Part shown: positions 43,378 to 52,721 of the stretch, piece after piece
Layout: every line of letters starts with the position of its first letter
Numbering within the stretch: the first letter of the stretch is position 1
Source: Streptomyces sp. CB00316
GTDB lineage: Bacteria > Actinomycetota > Actinomycetes > Streptomycetales > Streptomycetaceae
Assembly (NCBI RefSeq): GCF_001905595.1
Contig: NZ_LIXI01000002.1
Location: forward strand, 310,001-374,000
Direction of reading: 5' to 3'
DNA length: 64,000 nucleotides
Translations under genes and position numbers: made by a program
Notes under the pieces: model-generated
Told to the model about the DNA's origin: nothing
The model's database searches: none
Seen by the model: only the letters and a program-made list of their open reading frames with translations

Positions 43378-44568
43378 TCAAGCTCCCTTCGCGGCCTGGA
43401 ACAGTTCCGCCCGCGGGTCCTCGTCCGCGGTCGCCTTGCGGTAGGCCTCCAGCGCGTCCCCGGCCTCCTGGCCGAGGTCCGTGGGTACCGCCACCTCCAC
43501 GGTGACCAGCAGGTCGCCACGGGTGCCGTCCTTACGCACCGCGCCCTTGCCCCGGGCGCGCATCGTACGCCCGTTCGGGGTGCCGGCGGGCAGTTTCAGG
43601 GTGACCGGCGGTCCGCCGAGGGTGGGGACCTTCACCTCGCCGCCGAGCGTCGCCTCCGGGAAGGTGACGGGCACGGTGACCGTGAGGTTGTCGCCCTTGC
43701 GGCCGAAGACCGGGTGGGCGCCGACGTGGACGACGACGTACAGATCGCCGGCCGGACCGCCGCGCTCGCCCGGGCCGCCCTTGCCGCGCAGCCGGATCCG
43801 CTGGCCGTCCGAGACGCCCGCCGGGATCCTGACCTGCATCGTGCGGGCCGACTTCGCCCGGCCGCTGCCGTGGCAGACGTCGCAGGGGTCCTGGGCGATG
43901 AGGCCCCGGCCCTTGCAGTCCACGCACGGGTCGGTCAGCGAGAAGCCACCGCCCGTGCCGCGCGAGACCTGGCCGGTGCCGACGCAGGTCGGGCAGACCC
44001 TGGGGGTGCCGTTCTTGTCGCCGGTGCCCGAACACGCCTTGCAGGGCGCCTGGCTGGACATCCGCAGCGGGACCGTGGCCCCGTCGACCGCCTCGGTGAA
44101 GCTGAGCGTCACCTCGGACTCGATGTCCTGGCCGCGTCGCGGCTGGACCCGGGTGCCGGTGCCGCCGCGGTTGAACAGCCCGCCGAAGACGTCGCCGAGA
44201 CCGCCCCCGCCGCCGAAGCCGCCGCCCGCGCCGCCCTGTCCGCCGCCCGGTGCGCCTCCGCCGAAGAGGTCGCCCAGGTCGAAGTTGAAGTTGCCGCCCG
44301 CACCACCGGGGCCGGCGCGGAAGCCACCGTTGCCGAAGAGGGCGCGCGCCTCGTCGTACTCCTTGCGCCGCTTGGTGTCACCGAGGACGTCGTTCGCCTC
44401 GGAGATCTCCTTGAAGCGCTCCTCCGCCTTGGCGTCACCCTTGTTGGCGTCGGGGTGGAACTCGCGGGCGAGCTTGCGGTACGCCTTCTTGATCTCGGCG
44501 TCGGTGGCGTCCTTGGGGACGCCGAGGACCTTGTAGTAGTCCTTCTCGACGAAGTCCTTCGTGCTCAT
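43378..44568 (-). CDS. dnaJ: Chaperone DnaJ
   Basis: The 396-residue type I J-protein has a J-domain with DYYKVLGVPKDATDAEIKKA and an HPD motif within FHPDANKGD. A Gly/Phe-rich linker follows, then a zinc domain with four CxxCxGxG-type repeats (CKACSGTG, CPTCVGTG, CVDCKGRG, CDVCHGSG), then the substrate-binding C-terminal domains. It delivers unfolded proteins to DnaK and stimulates its ATPase. The ATG follows grpE by 96 bases, which contain a 28-base palindrome. Confidence 0.97.
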   Translation of the reverse strand: MSTKDFVEKDYYKVLGVPKDATDAEIKKAYRKLAREFHPDANKGDAKAEERFKEISEANDVLGDTKRRKEYDEARALFGNGGFRAGPGGAGGNFNFDLGDLFGGGAPGGGQGGAGGGFGGGGGLGDVFGGLFNRGGTGTRVQPRRGQDIESEVTLSFTEAVDGATVPLRMSSQAPCKACSGTGDKNGTPRVCPTCVGTGQVSRGTGGGFSLTDPCVDCKGRGLIAQDPCDVCHGSGRAKSARTMQVRIPAGVSDGQRIRLRGKGGPGERGGPAGDLYVVVHVGAHPVFGRKGDNLTVTVPVTFPEATLGGEVKVPTLGGPPVTLKLPAGTPNGRTMRARGKGAVRKDGTRGDLLVTVEVAVPTDLGQEAGDALEAYRKATADEDPRAELFQAAKGA

Positions 44569-44596
44569 CGACGTCCCTCCTTCCGGACGATCGGCG

Positions 44597-44624
44597 CGGC
44601 GGCCGGCCCGCGGGCCGGCCGCCG
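44597..44624. other. Perfect 28-base palindrome between grpE and dnaJ
   Basis: CGGCGGCCGGCCCG (44597-44610) is followed directly by its reverse complement. In RNA it forms a very stable hairpin in the intercistronic gap of the heat-shock operon. It may set the ratio of DnaK/GrpE to DnaJ/HspR by partial termination or by protecting the upstream mRNA. No experiment is implied. Confidence 0.75.
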
Positions 44625-44664
44625 GGCCGGTCGGTGTGCACCCTGGTGGTCGGACGGGTTCCCG

Positions 44665-45315
44665 TCAGACCTCCTCGGTGCCACCGCTCTCCTCGTCGTC
44701 TGTCTTCTCTTCCTTGGCCGCCGCGGGCGTGGCGCCCGGCTGCGGCTCGGCGACGGCCACCCGCGCGGGGCGGATGGTGCGTTCGCCGATGCGATACCCC
44801 GGCTGGAGGATCGCCACGCAGGTCGTCTCGGTGACGTCCGGCGCGTAGCTGTGCATCAGGGCCTCGTGGATCGTCGGGTCGAAGGACTCGCCCTCCTTGC
44901 CGAACTGCTGGAGGCCCAGCTTCGCGACGACCGTCTCCAGCGATTCGGCGACCGACTTGAAGCCGCCCACCAACTCGCCGTGCTCCCTGGCGCGGCCGAC
45001 GTCGTCGAGCACGGGCAGGAGCTCGGACAGGAGGTTCGCGACGGCGATCTCCTTGACCGTGACCCGGTCGCGCTCCACGCGGCGGCGGTAGTTCTGGTAC
45101 TCGGCCTGGAGCCGCTGGAGGTCCGCGGTGCGCTCGGCGAGCGCGGTACGGACCTGGTCCAGCTGGGCGGTCAGGCCGACGGTCTGGTCGGTGTCCCCGG
45201 CCGGGGCCGCCGCCTCCTCCTCGGAGGGTGCGGCAGCCTTCGGCTCGGCGTCATCAGGGGTGGCGCCGGAGGGGACGTCGGGCTTCTCCTCGAAGCCCGG
45301 AGTCTCCTCGGTCAC
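44665..45315 (-). CDS. grpE: Nucleotide exchange factor GrpE
   Basis: The 216-residue protein has an acidic disordered N-terminus (about 1-55), a long dimerisation helix ([19 protein letters not shown]) and the C-terminal beta domain with [20 protein letters not shown] and [20 protein letters not shown]. It releases ADP from DnaK. It overlaps the dnaK stop by four bases, and so is translationally coupled. Confidence 0.97.
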   Translation of the reverse strand: MTEETPGFEEKPDVPSGATPDDAEPKAAAPSEEEAAAPAGDTDQTVGLTAQLDQVRTALAERTADLQRLQAEYQNYRRRVERDRVTVKEIAVANLLSELLPVLDDVGRAREHGELVGGFKSVAESLETVVAKLGLQQFGKEGESFDPTIHEALMHSYAPDVTETTCVAILQPGYRIGERTIRPARVAVAEPQPGATPAAAKEEKTDDEESGGTEEV

Positions 45316-47165
45316 GCCGCACCGCCCTTGGTGTCCTTCTCGTCGTCCACGATCTCGGCGTCGACGACATCGTCATCGGCCTTGCCCTGGGCGTCGCCCG
45401 GAGCCCCGGCGCCCGGCGTCGCACCCTCGGCCTGGGCGTTGGCGTACATCGCCTGGCCCAGCTTCTGGGAGACGGCGGCGACCTTCTCGGTGGCCGTACG
45501 GATCTCGGCGGTGTCCTCGCCCTTGAGCTTCTCCTTCAGCTCGCCGACAGCGGTCTCCACCTCCGTCTTGACGTCAGCGGGGACCTTGTCCTCGTTGTCC
45601 TTGAGGAACTTCTCCGTCTGGTAGACGAGCTGCTCGCCCTGGTTGCGCGACTCGGCGGCCTCGCGGCGGGCGTGGTCCTCCTCCGCGTACTTCTCGGCCT
45701 CTTCGCGCATCCGGTTGACCTCGTCCTTCGGCAGCGAGGAGCCGCCGGTGACGGTCATCTTCTGCTCCTTGCCGGTGCCGAGGTCCTTGGCGGCGACGTG
45801 CATGATGCCGTTGGCGTCGATGTCGAAGGCGACCTCGATCTGCGGCACACCGCGCGGCGCCGGCGGCAGACCGGTCAGCTCGAACATCCCGAGCTTCTTG
45901 TTGTACGCCGCGATCTCGCGCTCGCCCTGGTAGACCTGGATCTGGACGGACGGCTGGTTGTCCTCGGCCGTCGTGAAGATCTCGGAACGCTTGGTCGGGA
46001 TCGTGGTGTTGCGCTCGATGAGCTTGGTCATGATCCCTCCCTTGGTCTCGATACCGAGGGACAGCGGGGTGACGTCGAGAAGCAGGACGTCCTTGACCTC
46101 GCCCTTGAGGACACCGGCCTGGAGCGAGGCGCCGATGGCGACGACCTCGTCCGGGTTCACACCCTTGTTGGCGTCCTGGCCACCGGTCAGCTCCTTGACG
46201 AGCTCGGCGACGGCGGGCATACGGGTGGAGCCACCGACGAGAACGACGTGGTCGATCTCGGAGAGCTGGATGCCCGCGTCCTTGATGACGTTGTGGAACG
46301 GGGTCTTGCAGCGGTCCAGGAGGTCCGAGGTCAGCTGCTGGAACTGCGAGCGCGTGAGCTTCTCGTCCAGGTGCAGCGGGCCCTCGGCGGACGCCGTGAT
46401 GTAGGGCAGGTTGATCGTGGTCTCGGTCGAGGACGAGAGCTCGATCTTCGCCTTCTCCGCGGCCTCGCGAAGACGCTGGAGAGCCATCTTGTCCTTGGAC
46501 AGGTCCACGCCGTGCCCGTTGGCGAACTGCTTCACCAGGTAGTCGACGACGCGCTGGTCCCAGTCGTCACCACCGAGGTGGTTGTCACCGTTGGTGGCCT
46601 TCACCTCGACGACGCCGTCACCGATCTCCAGGAGCGACACGTCGAAGGTGCCGCCGCCGAGGTCGAAGACGAGGATCGTCTGGTCGTCCTTGTCCAGGCC
46701 GTACGCCAGGGCGGCGGCGGTCGGCTCGTTGACGATGCGCAGGACGTTGAGGCCCGCGATCTCACCGGCCTCCTTGGTCGCCTGACGCTCGGAGTCGTTG
46801 AAGTACGCCGGGACGGTGATGACCGCGTCGGCCACCTTCTCGCCCAGGTAGGACTCGGCGTCACGCTTCAGCTTCTGCAGGATGAAGGCGCTCATCTGCT
46901 GCGGGTTGAAGCCCTTGCCGTCGATCTCGATCTTCCAGTCAGTGCCCATGTGGCGCTTGACGGAGCGGATGGTCCTGTCGACGTTGGTGACCGCCTGACG
47001 CTTGGCCACCTCGCCGACCAGCACCTCGCCGTTCTTGGCGAAGGCGACGACGGACGGCGTGGTCCTGGCGCCTTCGGCGTTGGTGATGACGGTGGGCTCG
47101 CCGCCTTCGAGAACGCTGACGACGGAGTTAGTCGTGCCCAGGTCGATGCCGACCGCACGTGCCAT
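45312..47165 (-). CDS. dnaK: Chaperone DnaK (Hsp70)
   Basis: The 617-residue Hsp70 has ATPase motifs [60 protein letters not shown] and [20 protein letters not shown]. The substrate domain follows, then a lid with a Gly/Ala/Glu-rich end. Besides folding, in streptomycetes DnaK is the co-repressor of HspR, so free DnaK level sets heat-shock expression. It is the first gene of the operon and stands behind two HAIR elements. Confidence 0.98.
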   Translation of the reverse strand: MARAVGIDLGTTNSVVSVLEGGEPTVITNAEGARTTPSVVAFAKNGEVLVGEVAKRQAVTNVDRTIRSVKRHMGTDWKIEIDGKGFNPQQMSAFILQKLKRDAESYLGEKVADAVITVPAYFNDSERQATKEAGEIAGLNVLRIVNEPTAAALAYGLDKDDQTILVFDLGGGTFDVSLLEIGDGVVEVKATNGDNHLGGDDWDQRVVDYLVKQFANGHGVDLSKDKMALQRLREAAEKAKIELSSSTETTINLPYITASAEGPLHLDEKLTRSQFQQLTSDLLDRCKTPFHNVIKDAGIQLSEIDHVVLVGGSTRMPAVAELVKELTGGQDANKGVNPDEVVAIGASLQAGVLKGEVKDVLLLDVTPLSLGIETKGGIMTKLIERNTTIPTKRSEIFTTAEDNQPSVQIQVYQGEREIAAYNKKLGMFELTGLPPAPRGVPQIEVAFDIDANGIMHVAAKDLGTGKEQKMTVTGGSSLPKDEVNRMREEAEKYAEEDHARREAAESRNQGEQLVYQTEKFLKDNEDKVPADVKTEVETAVGELKEKLKGEDTAEIRTATEKVAAVSQKLGQAMYANAQAEGATPGAGAPGDAQGKADDDVVDAEIVDDEKDTKGGAA

Positions 47166-47186
47166 TTCAATTCCTCCAACTGACTA

Positions 47187-47207
47187 CTTGAGTGGATCTG
47201 ACTCAAG
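47187..47207. promoter_or_regulatory. HAIR element 1 (HspR operator) of the dnaK operon
   Basis: CTTGAGT-GGATCTG-ACTCAAG matches the HAIR consensus perfectly. It stands 22 bases upstream of the dnaK start, so it overlaps the promoter or early transcribed region. Confidence 0.96.
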
Positions 47208-47238
47208 GATGCACGACATCGGCCCCGGAGTCAACAGA

Positions 47239-47259
47239 CCTGAGCCAGGCCGACTCAAC
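47239..47259. promoter_or_regulatory. Degenerate second HAIR element of the dnaK operon
   Basis: CCTGAGC-N7-ACTCAAC keeps 11 of 14 HAIR positions and lies 52 bases upstream of the first element, centre to centre. Multiple HAIRs in front of dnaK are known from S. coelicolor. A lower-affinity site could give cooperative binding. Confidence 0.7.
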
Positions 47260-47462
47260 TTAGGTGCAGTCACCTGTCACCGTCGCGCTTCTCCCCCGCC
47301 CCATGAGGGGCGCCACGCACGCCACACCCCTCGCACACCGCCCTGCCCACCATCCCACCGTGGGATCGTTCTGTCACAAATGCCGCGAGACGCCCATAAG
47401 CGTCATCGGACGGCTGGCACAGGGACACCACACCATCGGACTCCGAACCCCGGGCGGGCGCT

Positions 47463-48341
47463 ATGCGGAACGCGAGACAGCGGCGCGTGCGGCAGAAGAA
47501 CCAGAGGAAGAGACAGCGGAGGCAGCAACAGAGGAAGCAGCCGGAGGCGCAGGTGCTGGCACAGCCCCGACCCCGGGCCGGAACAGAGCCCGCGCCGCAG
47601 CCGCCCGCACCCCGAGCGCCGGCCCGCCACGCCCTATCCGCAGCCTCACCCCGCCATCGGACGCGCCCCCCGCACCCCTCCACCGGCCCCACCGGCACCG
47701 CCCGAGGCCACTTCCCCTCCCGCCCCGCCGCACACCTCGCCGACCTCAGCGACCGGGCCGGCCACCTCGCGGCCCGCCTCACCCCCCGCGCCTCCGCCGA
47801 ACGGGTGCTGGACCTGACCCTGGGCACCGCACTCCTGATCGCGGCCGCCCCCGCCATCACCCTCGGGGCCCTGGCCCTCGCACTCCGGCGGGGCCCCGGC
47901 AACGTATGGGAGCGCAGCCCTCGTACGGGCCTGGGTGGCCAGGTCTTCACGCTGCGCTCCCTGCGCACCCGCCGGCTCCGGCTCGACCTGCTCTCCCGGC
48001 TCCCCCAGGTCGTCCGGGGCGAGCTCTCCCTCGTAGGACCGGCTCCGCTGGCGCCGGGCGACCCGCGCGCCGCATGGCCGGGGGCCCGGCAGTGGCGGCA
48101 GGAGGTGCGGCCGGGACTGACCGGGCTGGCACAGGTGCGCGCCCGCTCCGGCATGCCGTGGGACGACCCCGCCCTGCTGGACCAGCACTACGCAGAGCAC
48201 CATGGAGTGGTGCTCGACCTGGCGATCCTGGCGGAAGCCGTACGCAACCCCCTGCGGACGGCGCTCCGGAGGGCCCGCCCAACCAAGGCACACCTGAGCG
48301 ACACAGATCACCGCCCGCCCGGCTACAGCGGGGCGGAATAA
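47463..48341 (+). CDS. Bacterial sugar transferase (undecaprenyl-phosphate glycosyl-1-phosphate transferase-like)
   Basis: The protein has up to 292 residues, but the first 90 are low-complexity, very basic and Pro-rich and may not all be translated. The catalytic family part begins with a membrane helix (AERVLDLTLGTALLIAAAPAI) and continues with FTLRSLRTRR, LPQVVRGELSLVGPAPLAPG, VRPGLTGLAQVRARSGMPWD and YAEHHGVVLDLAILAEAVRN. These are the bacterial sugar transferase motifs, though the usual KFRSM is FTLRSL. It would move a sugar phosphate to a lipid carrier for a surface glycan. No glycan cluster is nearby. Start uncertain. Confidence 0.75.
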   Translation: MRNARQRRVRQKNQRKRQRRQQQRKQPEAQVLAQPRPRAGTEPAPQPPAPRAPARHALSAASPRHRTRPPHPSTGPTGTARGHFPSRPAAHLADLSDRAGHLAARLTPRASAERVLDLTLGTALLIAAAPAITLGALALALRRGPGNVWERSPRTGLGGQVFTLRSLRTRRLRLDLLSRLPQVVRGELSLVGPAPLAPGDPRAAWPGARQWRQEVRPGLTGLAQVRARSGMPWDDPALLDQHYAEHHGVVLDLAILAEAVRNPLRTALRRARPTKAHLSDTDHRPPGYSGAE

Positions 48342-48436
48342 GTGGATAGTGTCAGCACAGACTAATTAAGTTACTGCTTAGTAGTAGTGGGCAGTCGTAA
48401 CTGGATCCCGCTCTCGCAGGCCCGAGGAGCCCCGAA

Positions 48437-50719
48437 ATGCAACTCGCCGCGATCATCGTGTCGCTGGTGCTGACGGTCGTCGGCGTTGCGCTCATCACCC
48501 GAGCCGTCGCGCAGATCTACCGCTTCGTCCGTCTCGGACAGCCGGTACCCGCAGGCACCCGCACCGACGACCCCAAGCAGCGGACGATCACCCTGGTCAA
48601 GGAGTTCCTCGGCCACACCCGGATGAACCGGTGGGGGATCGTCGGCTTCGCCCACTGGTTCGTCGCGATCGGCTTCCTGACGCTGCCGCCGACGCTGCTC
48701 CAGGCGTACGGGCAGCTCTTCCAGGCGGACTGGGTGCTGCCGATCATCGGCACGTTCCTGCCGTTCGAGATGTACATCGAGTTCATCGGCCTGATGACGG
48801 TCGTCGGCATCGTGACCCTGATGGTGATCCGGCTGCTGAACCTGCCTTCCCGGGCCGGACGCAAGTCGCGGTTCACCGGCTCGAAGGCCTGGCAGGCGTA
48901 CTTCGTCGAGTACATCATCCTGATCATCGGCCTCGCGATCCTGGTGCTGCGCGGCCTTGAGGGCGCGATCCACCACGTCGACAGCTACGACGCCGCGTAC
49001 TTCGTGTCGTACCCGCTGGTGCTCGCCTTCAAGGGGCTGAGCATCAGCACCCTCCAGACGCTCATCTACTTCACCGCGATGATCAAGATCGGCACCTCGC
49101 TGATCTGGATGATCACGGTCTCGCTCAACACCAACATGGGTGTCGCCTGGCACCGCTTCCTCGGCTTCCCGAACATCTGGTTCAAGCGGAACGCCGACGG
49201 CGACGTCGCGCTCGGCGCGCTGCTGCCGATGACGACGGGCGGCAAGGAGATCGACTGGGAGGACCCGGCCGACGACGCGGTCTTCGGTGTCTCCCAGGTC
49301 GAGCAGTTCTCCTGGAAGGGCATCCTCGACTTCTCCACCTGCACCGAGTGCGGCCGCTGCCAGTCGCAGTGCCCCGCGTGGAACACCGGCAAGCCGCTCT
49401 CCCCGAAGCTCCTGATCATGTCGCTGCGCGACCACGCGCACGCCAAGGCCCCCTACCTCCTGGCCGGCGGCGGCAAGGACATGGAGGGCAACGAGAGGGC
49501 CACCGAGGAGCAGCTCAAGGACGTCCCCGCGGCCGCCCTCGCCGAGGCCGAGCGCCCGCTGATCGGCACCGCCGAGGAGAACGGCGTCATCGACCCGGAC
49601 GTGCTCTGGTCCTGCACCACCTGCGGCGCGTGCGTGGAGCAGTGCCCGGTCGACATCGAGCACATCGACCACATCGTCGACATGCGCCGCTACCAGGTGA
49701 TGATCGAGTCCGCGTTCCCGTCCGAGGCGGGCACGATGCTCAAGAACCTGGAGAAGAAGGGCAACCCCTGGGGGCTGGCCAAGAAGGCGCGCGTCGAGTG
49801 GACCAAGGAGGTCGACTTCGAGGTCCCGATCGTGGGCAAGGACATCGAGGACCTCACCGAGGTCGACTACCTGTACTGGGTCGGCTGCGCGGGCGCCCTG
49901 GAGGACCGGGCCAAGAAGACCACGAAGGCCTTCGCGGAGCTGCTGCACATCGCGGGCGTCAAGTTCGCGATCATGGGCGGCGACGAGAAGTGCACCGGTG
50001 ACTCCGCCCGCCGCCTGGGCAACGAGCCGCTGTTCCAGCAGCTCGGCCAGGAGAACGTGGCCATGCTGAACATGGCGTACGGCGAGTCCTTCGATGACGA
50101 GGGCAACGTCGAGCCGGAGACGAAGAGGCCCAAGTCGTCGAAGAAGATCGTCGCGACCTGCCCGCACTGCTTCAACACGATCGCGAACGAGTACCCGCAG
50201 CTCGGCGGCGAGTACGAGGTCATCCACCACACGCAGCTGCTCCAGCACCTCATCGACGAGGGCAAGCTGATCCCGGTGACCCCGGTCGAGGGCCTGATCA
50301 CGTACCACGACCCGTGCTACCTGGGCCGTCACAACAAGATCTACACCCCGCCGCGCGAGATCATCGCGAAGGTCCCGGGACTGCGGAACGAGGAGATGCA
50401 CCGCCACAAGGAGCGCGGCTTCTGCTGCGGCGCCGGTGGTGCCCGGATGTGGATGGAGGAGCGGATCGGCAAGCGCGTCAACAACGAGCGCGTCGACGAG
50501 GCCCTCGCCCTCAACCCGGACATCGTCTCCACCGCCTGCCCGTTCTGCCTCGTCATGCTGACCGACTCGGTCAACGGCAAGAAGAACGACGGCAAGGCCA
50601 AGGAGTCCATCCAGGTCGTCGACGTCTCGCAGCTGCTCCTGGAGTCGGTGAAGGCCCCGGCCGATCCGGCGGACGGGCCGGAGCAGGTGGACGCGCCGGA
50701 GCCGGAACCGGCGAAGTGA
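48437..50719 (+). CDS. Iron-sulfur membrane oxidoreductase with CCG (heterodisulfide-reductase-type) domains
   Basis: The protein has 760 residues. About five N-terminal membrane helices (first LAAIIVSLVLTVVGVALITR) resemble the NarI/DsrM-type quinone-binding part. Next come two ferredoxin-type 4Fe-4S motifs (CTECGRCQSQCPAW and CTTCGACVEQCPVD), then two CCG domains (CTGDSARRLGNEPLF with ATCPHCFNTIANEY; HDPCYLGRHN with FCCGAGGARMWMEERIG). It probably passes electrons between the quinone pool and a soluble partner. It is widespread in actinobacteria as a single gene, and its substrate is unsettled. ATG 48437 is preceded by GAGGAGCC. Confidence 0.93.
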   Translation: MQLAAIIVSLVLTVVGVALITRAVAQIYRFVRLGQPVPAGTRTDDPKQRTITLVKEFLGHTRMNRWGIVGFAHWFVAIGFLTLPPTLLQAYGQLFQADWVLPIIGTFLPFEMYIEFIGLMTVVGIVTLMVIRLLNLPSRAGRKSRFTGSKAWQAYFVEYIILIIGLAILVLRGLEGAIHHVDSYDAAYFVSYPLVLAFKGLSISTLQTLIYFTAMIKIGTSLIWMITVSLNTNMGVAWHRFLGFPNIWFKRNADGDVALGALLPMTTGGKEIDWEDPADDAVFGVSQVEQFSWKGILDFSTCTECGRCQSQCPAWNTGKPLSPKLLIMSLRDHAHAKAPYLLAGGGKDMEGNERATEEQLKDVPAAALAEAERPLIGTAEENGVIDPDVLWSCTTCGACVEQCPVDIEHIDHIVDMRRYQVMIESAFPSEAGTMLKNLEKKGNPWGLAKKARVEWTKEVDFEVPIVGKDIEDLTEVDYLYWVGCAGALEDRAKKTTKAFAELLHIAGVKFAIMGGDEKCTGDSARRLGNEPLFQQLGQENVAMLNMAYGESFDDEGNVEPETKRPKSSKKIVATCPHCFNTIANEYPQLGGEYEVIHHTQLLQHLIDEGKLIPVTPVEGLITYHDPCYLGRHNKIYTPPREIIAKVPGLRNEEMHRHKERGFCCGAGGARMWMEERIGKRVNNERVDEALALNPDIVSTACPFCLVMLTDSVNGKKNDGKAKESIQVVDVSQLLLESVKAPADPADGPEQVDAPEPEPAK

Positions 50720-50739
50720 CATAACGCATCGGCGCGATG

Positions 50740-50776
50740 AGCGGCCGGACCTGCCTCGGGGGCAGGACCGGCCGCT
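50740..50776. terminator. Terminator after the iron-sulfur oxidoreductase gene
   Basis: AGCGGCCGG pairs with CCGGCCGCT and, inside an A/A mismatch, CCTGCC pairs with GGCAGG around a five-base loop. It starts 21 bases after the stop and is followed by TTTCCC. Confidence 0.9.
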
Positions 50777-50974
50777 TTCCCGTGCGTACGGGAACGGGTG
50801 GGTGACGCGGTCCGCGGGTGAGCCCCGACATGTACGCGCGGACGTATCCGGAGCATCAGTGCCCCGGAGATCCGCCGGACCGGAACGCGAACACACCCAC
50901 GCCGACGGCCTGCGCGACCCCGCCACGTACGACGAACGACCACGGGCGACGAACGAGGGCCCGCGCGCACACGC

Positions 50975-51495
50975 ATCACGTACCCGAAAGCCACGGCAAC
51001 AGCGACGACCACCACCAAGGCCGCGGCCGCCCTCGCCGCAGGCTGCGCGGGTCTGCCGCTGGTGCTCACGGGCTGCGACAGCTCCTCGGCCGCCGAGCCG
51101 TCCCCCTCCGCCGCCGACGCCAAGAACGGCGACGGCGCACCGGTCCCCGCCATTTCCCTCCCGGCGCGGCCCCCGGCCGGCCAGGAGTGGCCCGAGCACC
51201 CGGTCTGCGGCGACTTCGACGGCGACGGCAGCACCGACCTCGCGGTCACCGCGAGCGACGGCCGGATCTCCTTCCTGCGCGGCCCCTTCGCCCGCACCGG
51301 GGCCCCGGCCGGCGCGGAACTGCTGCCGGACGGCGGCCCGTACCTGGATGCCCCGAGCCGAAGGCCGACACCGACGGTGACGGCTACGGCGACCTCGTCG
51401 CCACCGCCCGCCCGCGCACGCCCGGCAAGGGGGCCAGGGGCACCCTGCTGCTGGGCTCCGCGGACGGCCCGGCGCGCCCCCTGTTCCTCCCCTGA
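50975..51495 (+). pseudogene. Broken FG-GAP repeat lipoprotein
   Basis: One frame gives ITYPKATATATTTTKAAAAL, then LPLVLTGCDSSSAAEPS, a lipobox-like signal sequence, then a blade with VCGDFDGDGSTDLAVTASDG and FLRGPFARTGAPAGAEL. Near 51350 the coding potential moves to another frame, which reads KADTDGDGYGDLVATARP and stops at 51495. No start codon stands at the proper place, and most blades are missing. It is related to the FG-GAP protein at the window start, but decayed. A programmed frameshift is less likely, as both ends are defective. Confidence 0.75.
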
Positions 51496-51642
51496 GCCCG
51501 GAGAACTCCCCGAACTCCCCCTCGTACGCCCCTGAACTCCCCTCCCCGCGCCCCCCTAGGGGATGTCACAGCTCGGCCGCAATGGCGCACGGGTTCCCCC
51601 GGCCCCCGCTCACCACCACCGGGGACCAGGTACGTTCGACGG

Positions 51643-52629
51643 GTGGCTGGATTCAGGATCGGACGCGGCCGGGACAACCGCACCCCGCAACAACCGCAGC
51701 AGCGGCAGCAGCCGTACGGAGGGCAGGCACCACAGCCGCCGTACGGAGCTCAGCCGTGGCCGACGGCAGGAGGCGGCGGCAACGGCGCGGCGCCCCCTCC
51801 GTACGGAGCCCCCCAGGGCGCCCCGTACACGAGCGGCGGCTACGCGGGCGACGGACACGACGGCAGACACGGCGGGCACGCCGGGCACGCCGGGCACGGA
51901 CAGGGCCCTCACGGGACCCGCGGCGGCCACGGCGAGCCGGAGTACTTCGGCGACCCCTACGCCGACCCCGCGCCCCACGACCCGCACGCCAACAACCCGG
52001 GTCACACGCAGGCGTTCAGCATCAACGACGACCCGTACGGCGCCGGCGACACCTACCGAGCCGGCTCCGCCCCCGCCCAGCCCGCCGGCCCGCGCCTGCC
52101 CTGGAAGGCACTGCTGACCGGCATCGTGACGCGCCCCGGCCCGACGTTCTGGCAGATGCGGGACTACCCCGTCTGGGGCCCGGCGCTGATCGTCACGTTC
52201 CTCTACGGCCTGCTCGCCCTGTTCGGCTTCGACCAGGCCCGCGAGGAGGCGATCGGCGCCCCGGTCGCGACGGCCGTCCCGTACGTCCTCTTCACCGGCG
52301 TCGGCTTCGTCATCGGCGGCCTGGTCCTCGGCGCGGTGACCCACACCGTGGCCCGCCAGCTCGGCGGCACGGGCTCCTGGCAGCCGACGGTCGGCCTGTC
52401 GATGCTGATCATGTCGATCACCGACGCCCCGCGACTGCTCTTCGCCGTCTTCCTGGGCGGCGAGAACTCCCTGGTCCAGATCATGGGCTGGCTGACCTGG
52501 CTGGCGGCCGGCGCGCTGTTCACGTCGATGGTGAGCAAGTCGCACGACCTGCCGTGGCCGAAGGCGCTGGGAGCGTCGGCGATCCAGCTGCTGGCGCTGC
52601 TGTCGATCATCAAGCTGGGCACGATCTGA
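51643..52629 (+). CDS. Yip1-domain membrane protein with Gln/Gly/His-rich N-terminus
   Basis: The protein has 328 residues. Residues 1-150 are disordered and rich in Pro, Gln, Gly, His and Tyr, including GHAGHAGHGQ. The C-terminal part has about five membrane helices of the Yip1 superfamily: LLTGIVTRPGPTFWQMRDYP, LIVTFLYGLLALFGF, YVLFTGVGFVIGGLVLGAVT, GLSMLIMSITDAPRLLFAVF and ASAIQLLALLSIIKLGTI. Its role in bacteria is unknown. GTG 51643 is used; a strong terminator follows. Confidence 0.85.
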   Translation: MAGFRIGRGRDNRTPQQPQQRQQPYGGQAPQPPYGAQPWPTAGGGGNGAAPPPYGAPQGAPYTSGGYAGDGHDGRHGGHAGHAGHGQGPHGTRGGHGEPEYFGDPYADPAPHDPHANNPGHTQAFSINDDPYGAGDTYRAGSAPAQPAGPRLPWKALLTGIVTRPGPTFWQMRDYPVWGPALIVTFLYGLLALFGFDQAREEAIGAPVATAVPYVLFTGVGFVIGGLVLGAVTHTVARQLGGTGSWQPTVGLSMLIMSITDAPRLLFAVFLGGENSLVQIMGWLTWLAAGALFTSMVSKSHDLPWPKALGASAIQLLALLSIIKLGTI

Positions 52630-52658
52630 GGCTGAGGCCGACGTGAGCGACGAGAGAA

Positions 52659-52689
52659 GGCCCCGGAGCGCAGGACGCGCTCCGGGGCC
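52659..52689. terminator. Terminator after the Yip1-like gene
   Basis: GGCCCCGGAGCGC and GCGCTCCGGGGCC form a perfect 13-base stem with the loop AGGAC, 29 bases after the stop. Confidence 0.92.
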
Positions 52690-52695
52690 ATCTCA

Positions 52696-52719
52696 CGTAC
52701 TACGTGCGCACGTAGTACG
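52696..52719. terminator. Perfect 24-base palindrome at the end of the dcd operon
   Basis: CGTACTACGTGC is followed at once by its reverse complement. It lies two bases beyond the stop of the phosphoribosyltransferase gene and just after the Yip1 terminator, so it probably ends or stabilises the minus-strand transcript. As a 24-base DNA palindrome it could also be a protein-binding site. Confidence 0.65.
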
Positions 52720-52721
52720 GG

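Noticed and set aside
45228..47183. Long open frame opposite dnaK
   Set aside because: Shadow of the strongly biased codons of dnaK.
50341..51297. Minus-strand open frames over the end of the iron-sulfur gene
   Set aside because: No motifs, and they cross a strong terminator and the coding strand of a recognised enzyme.
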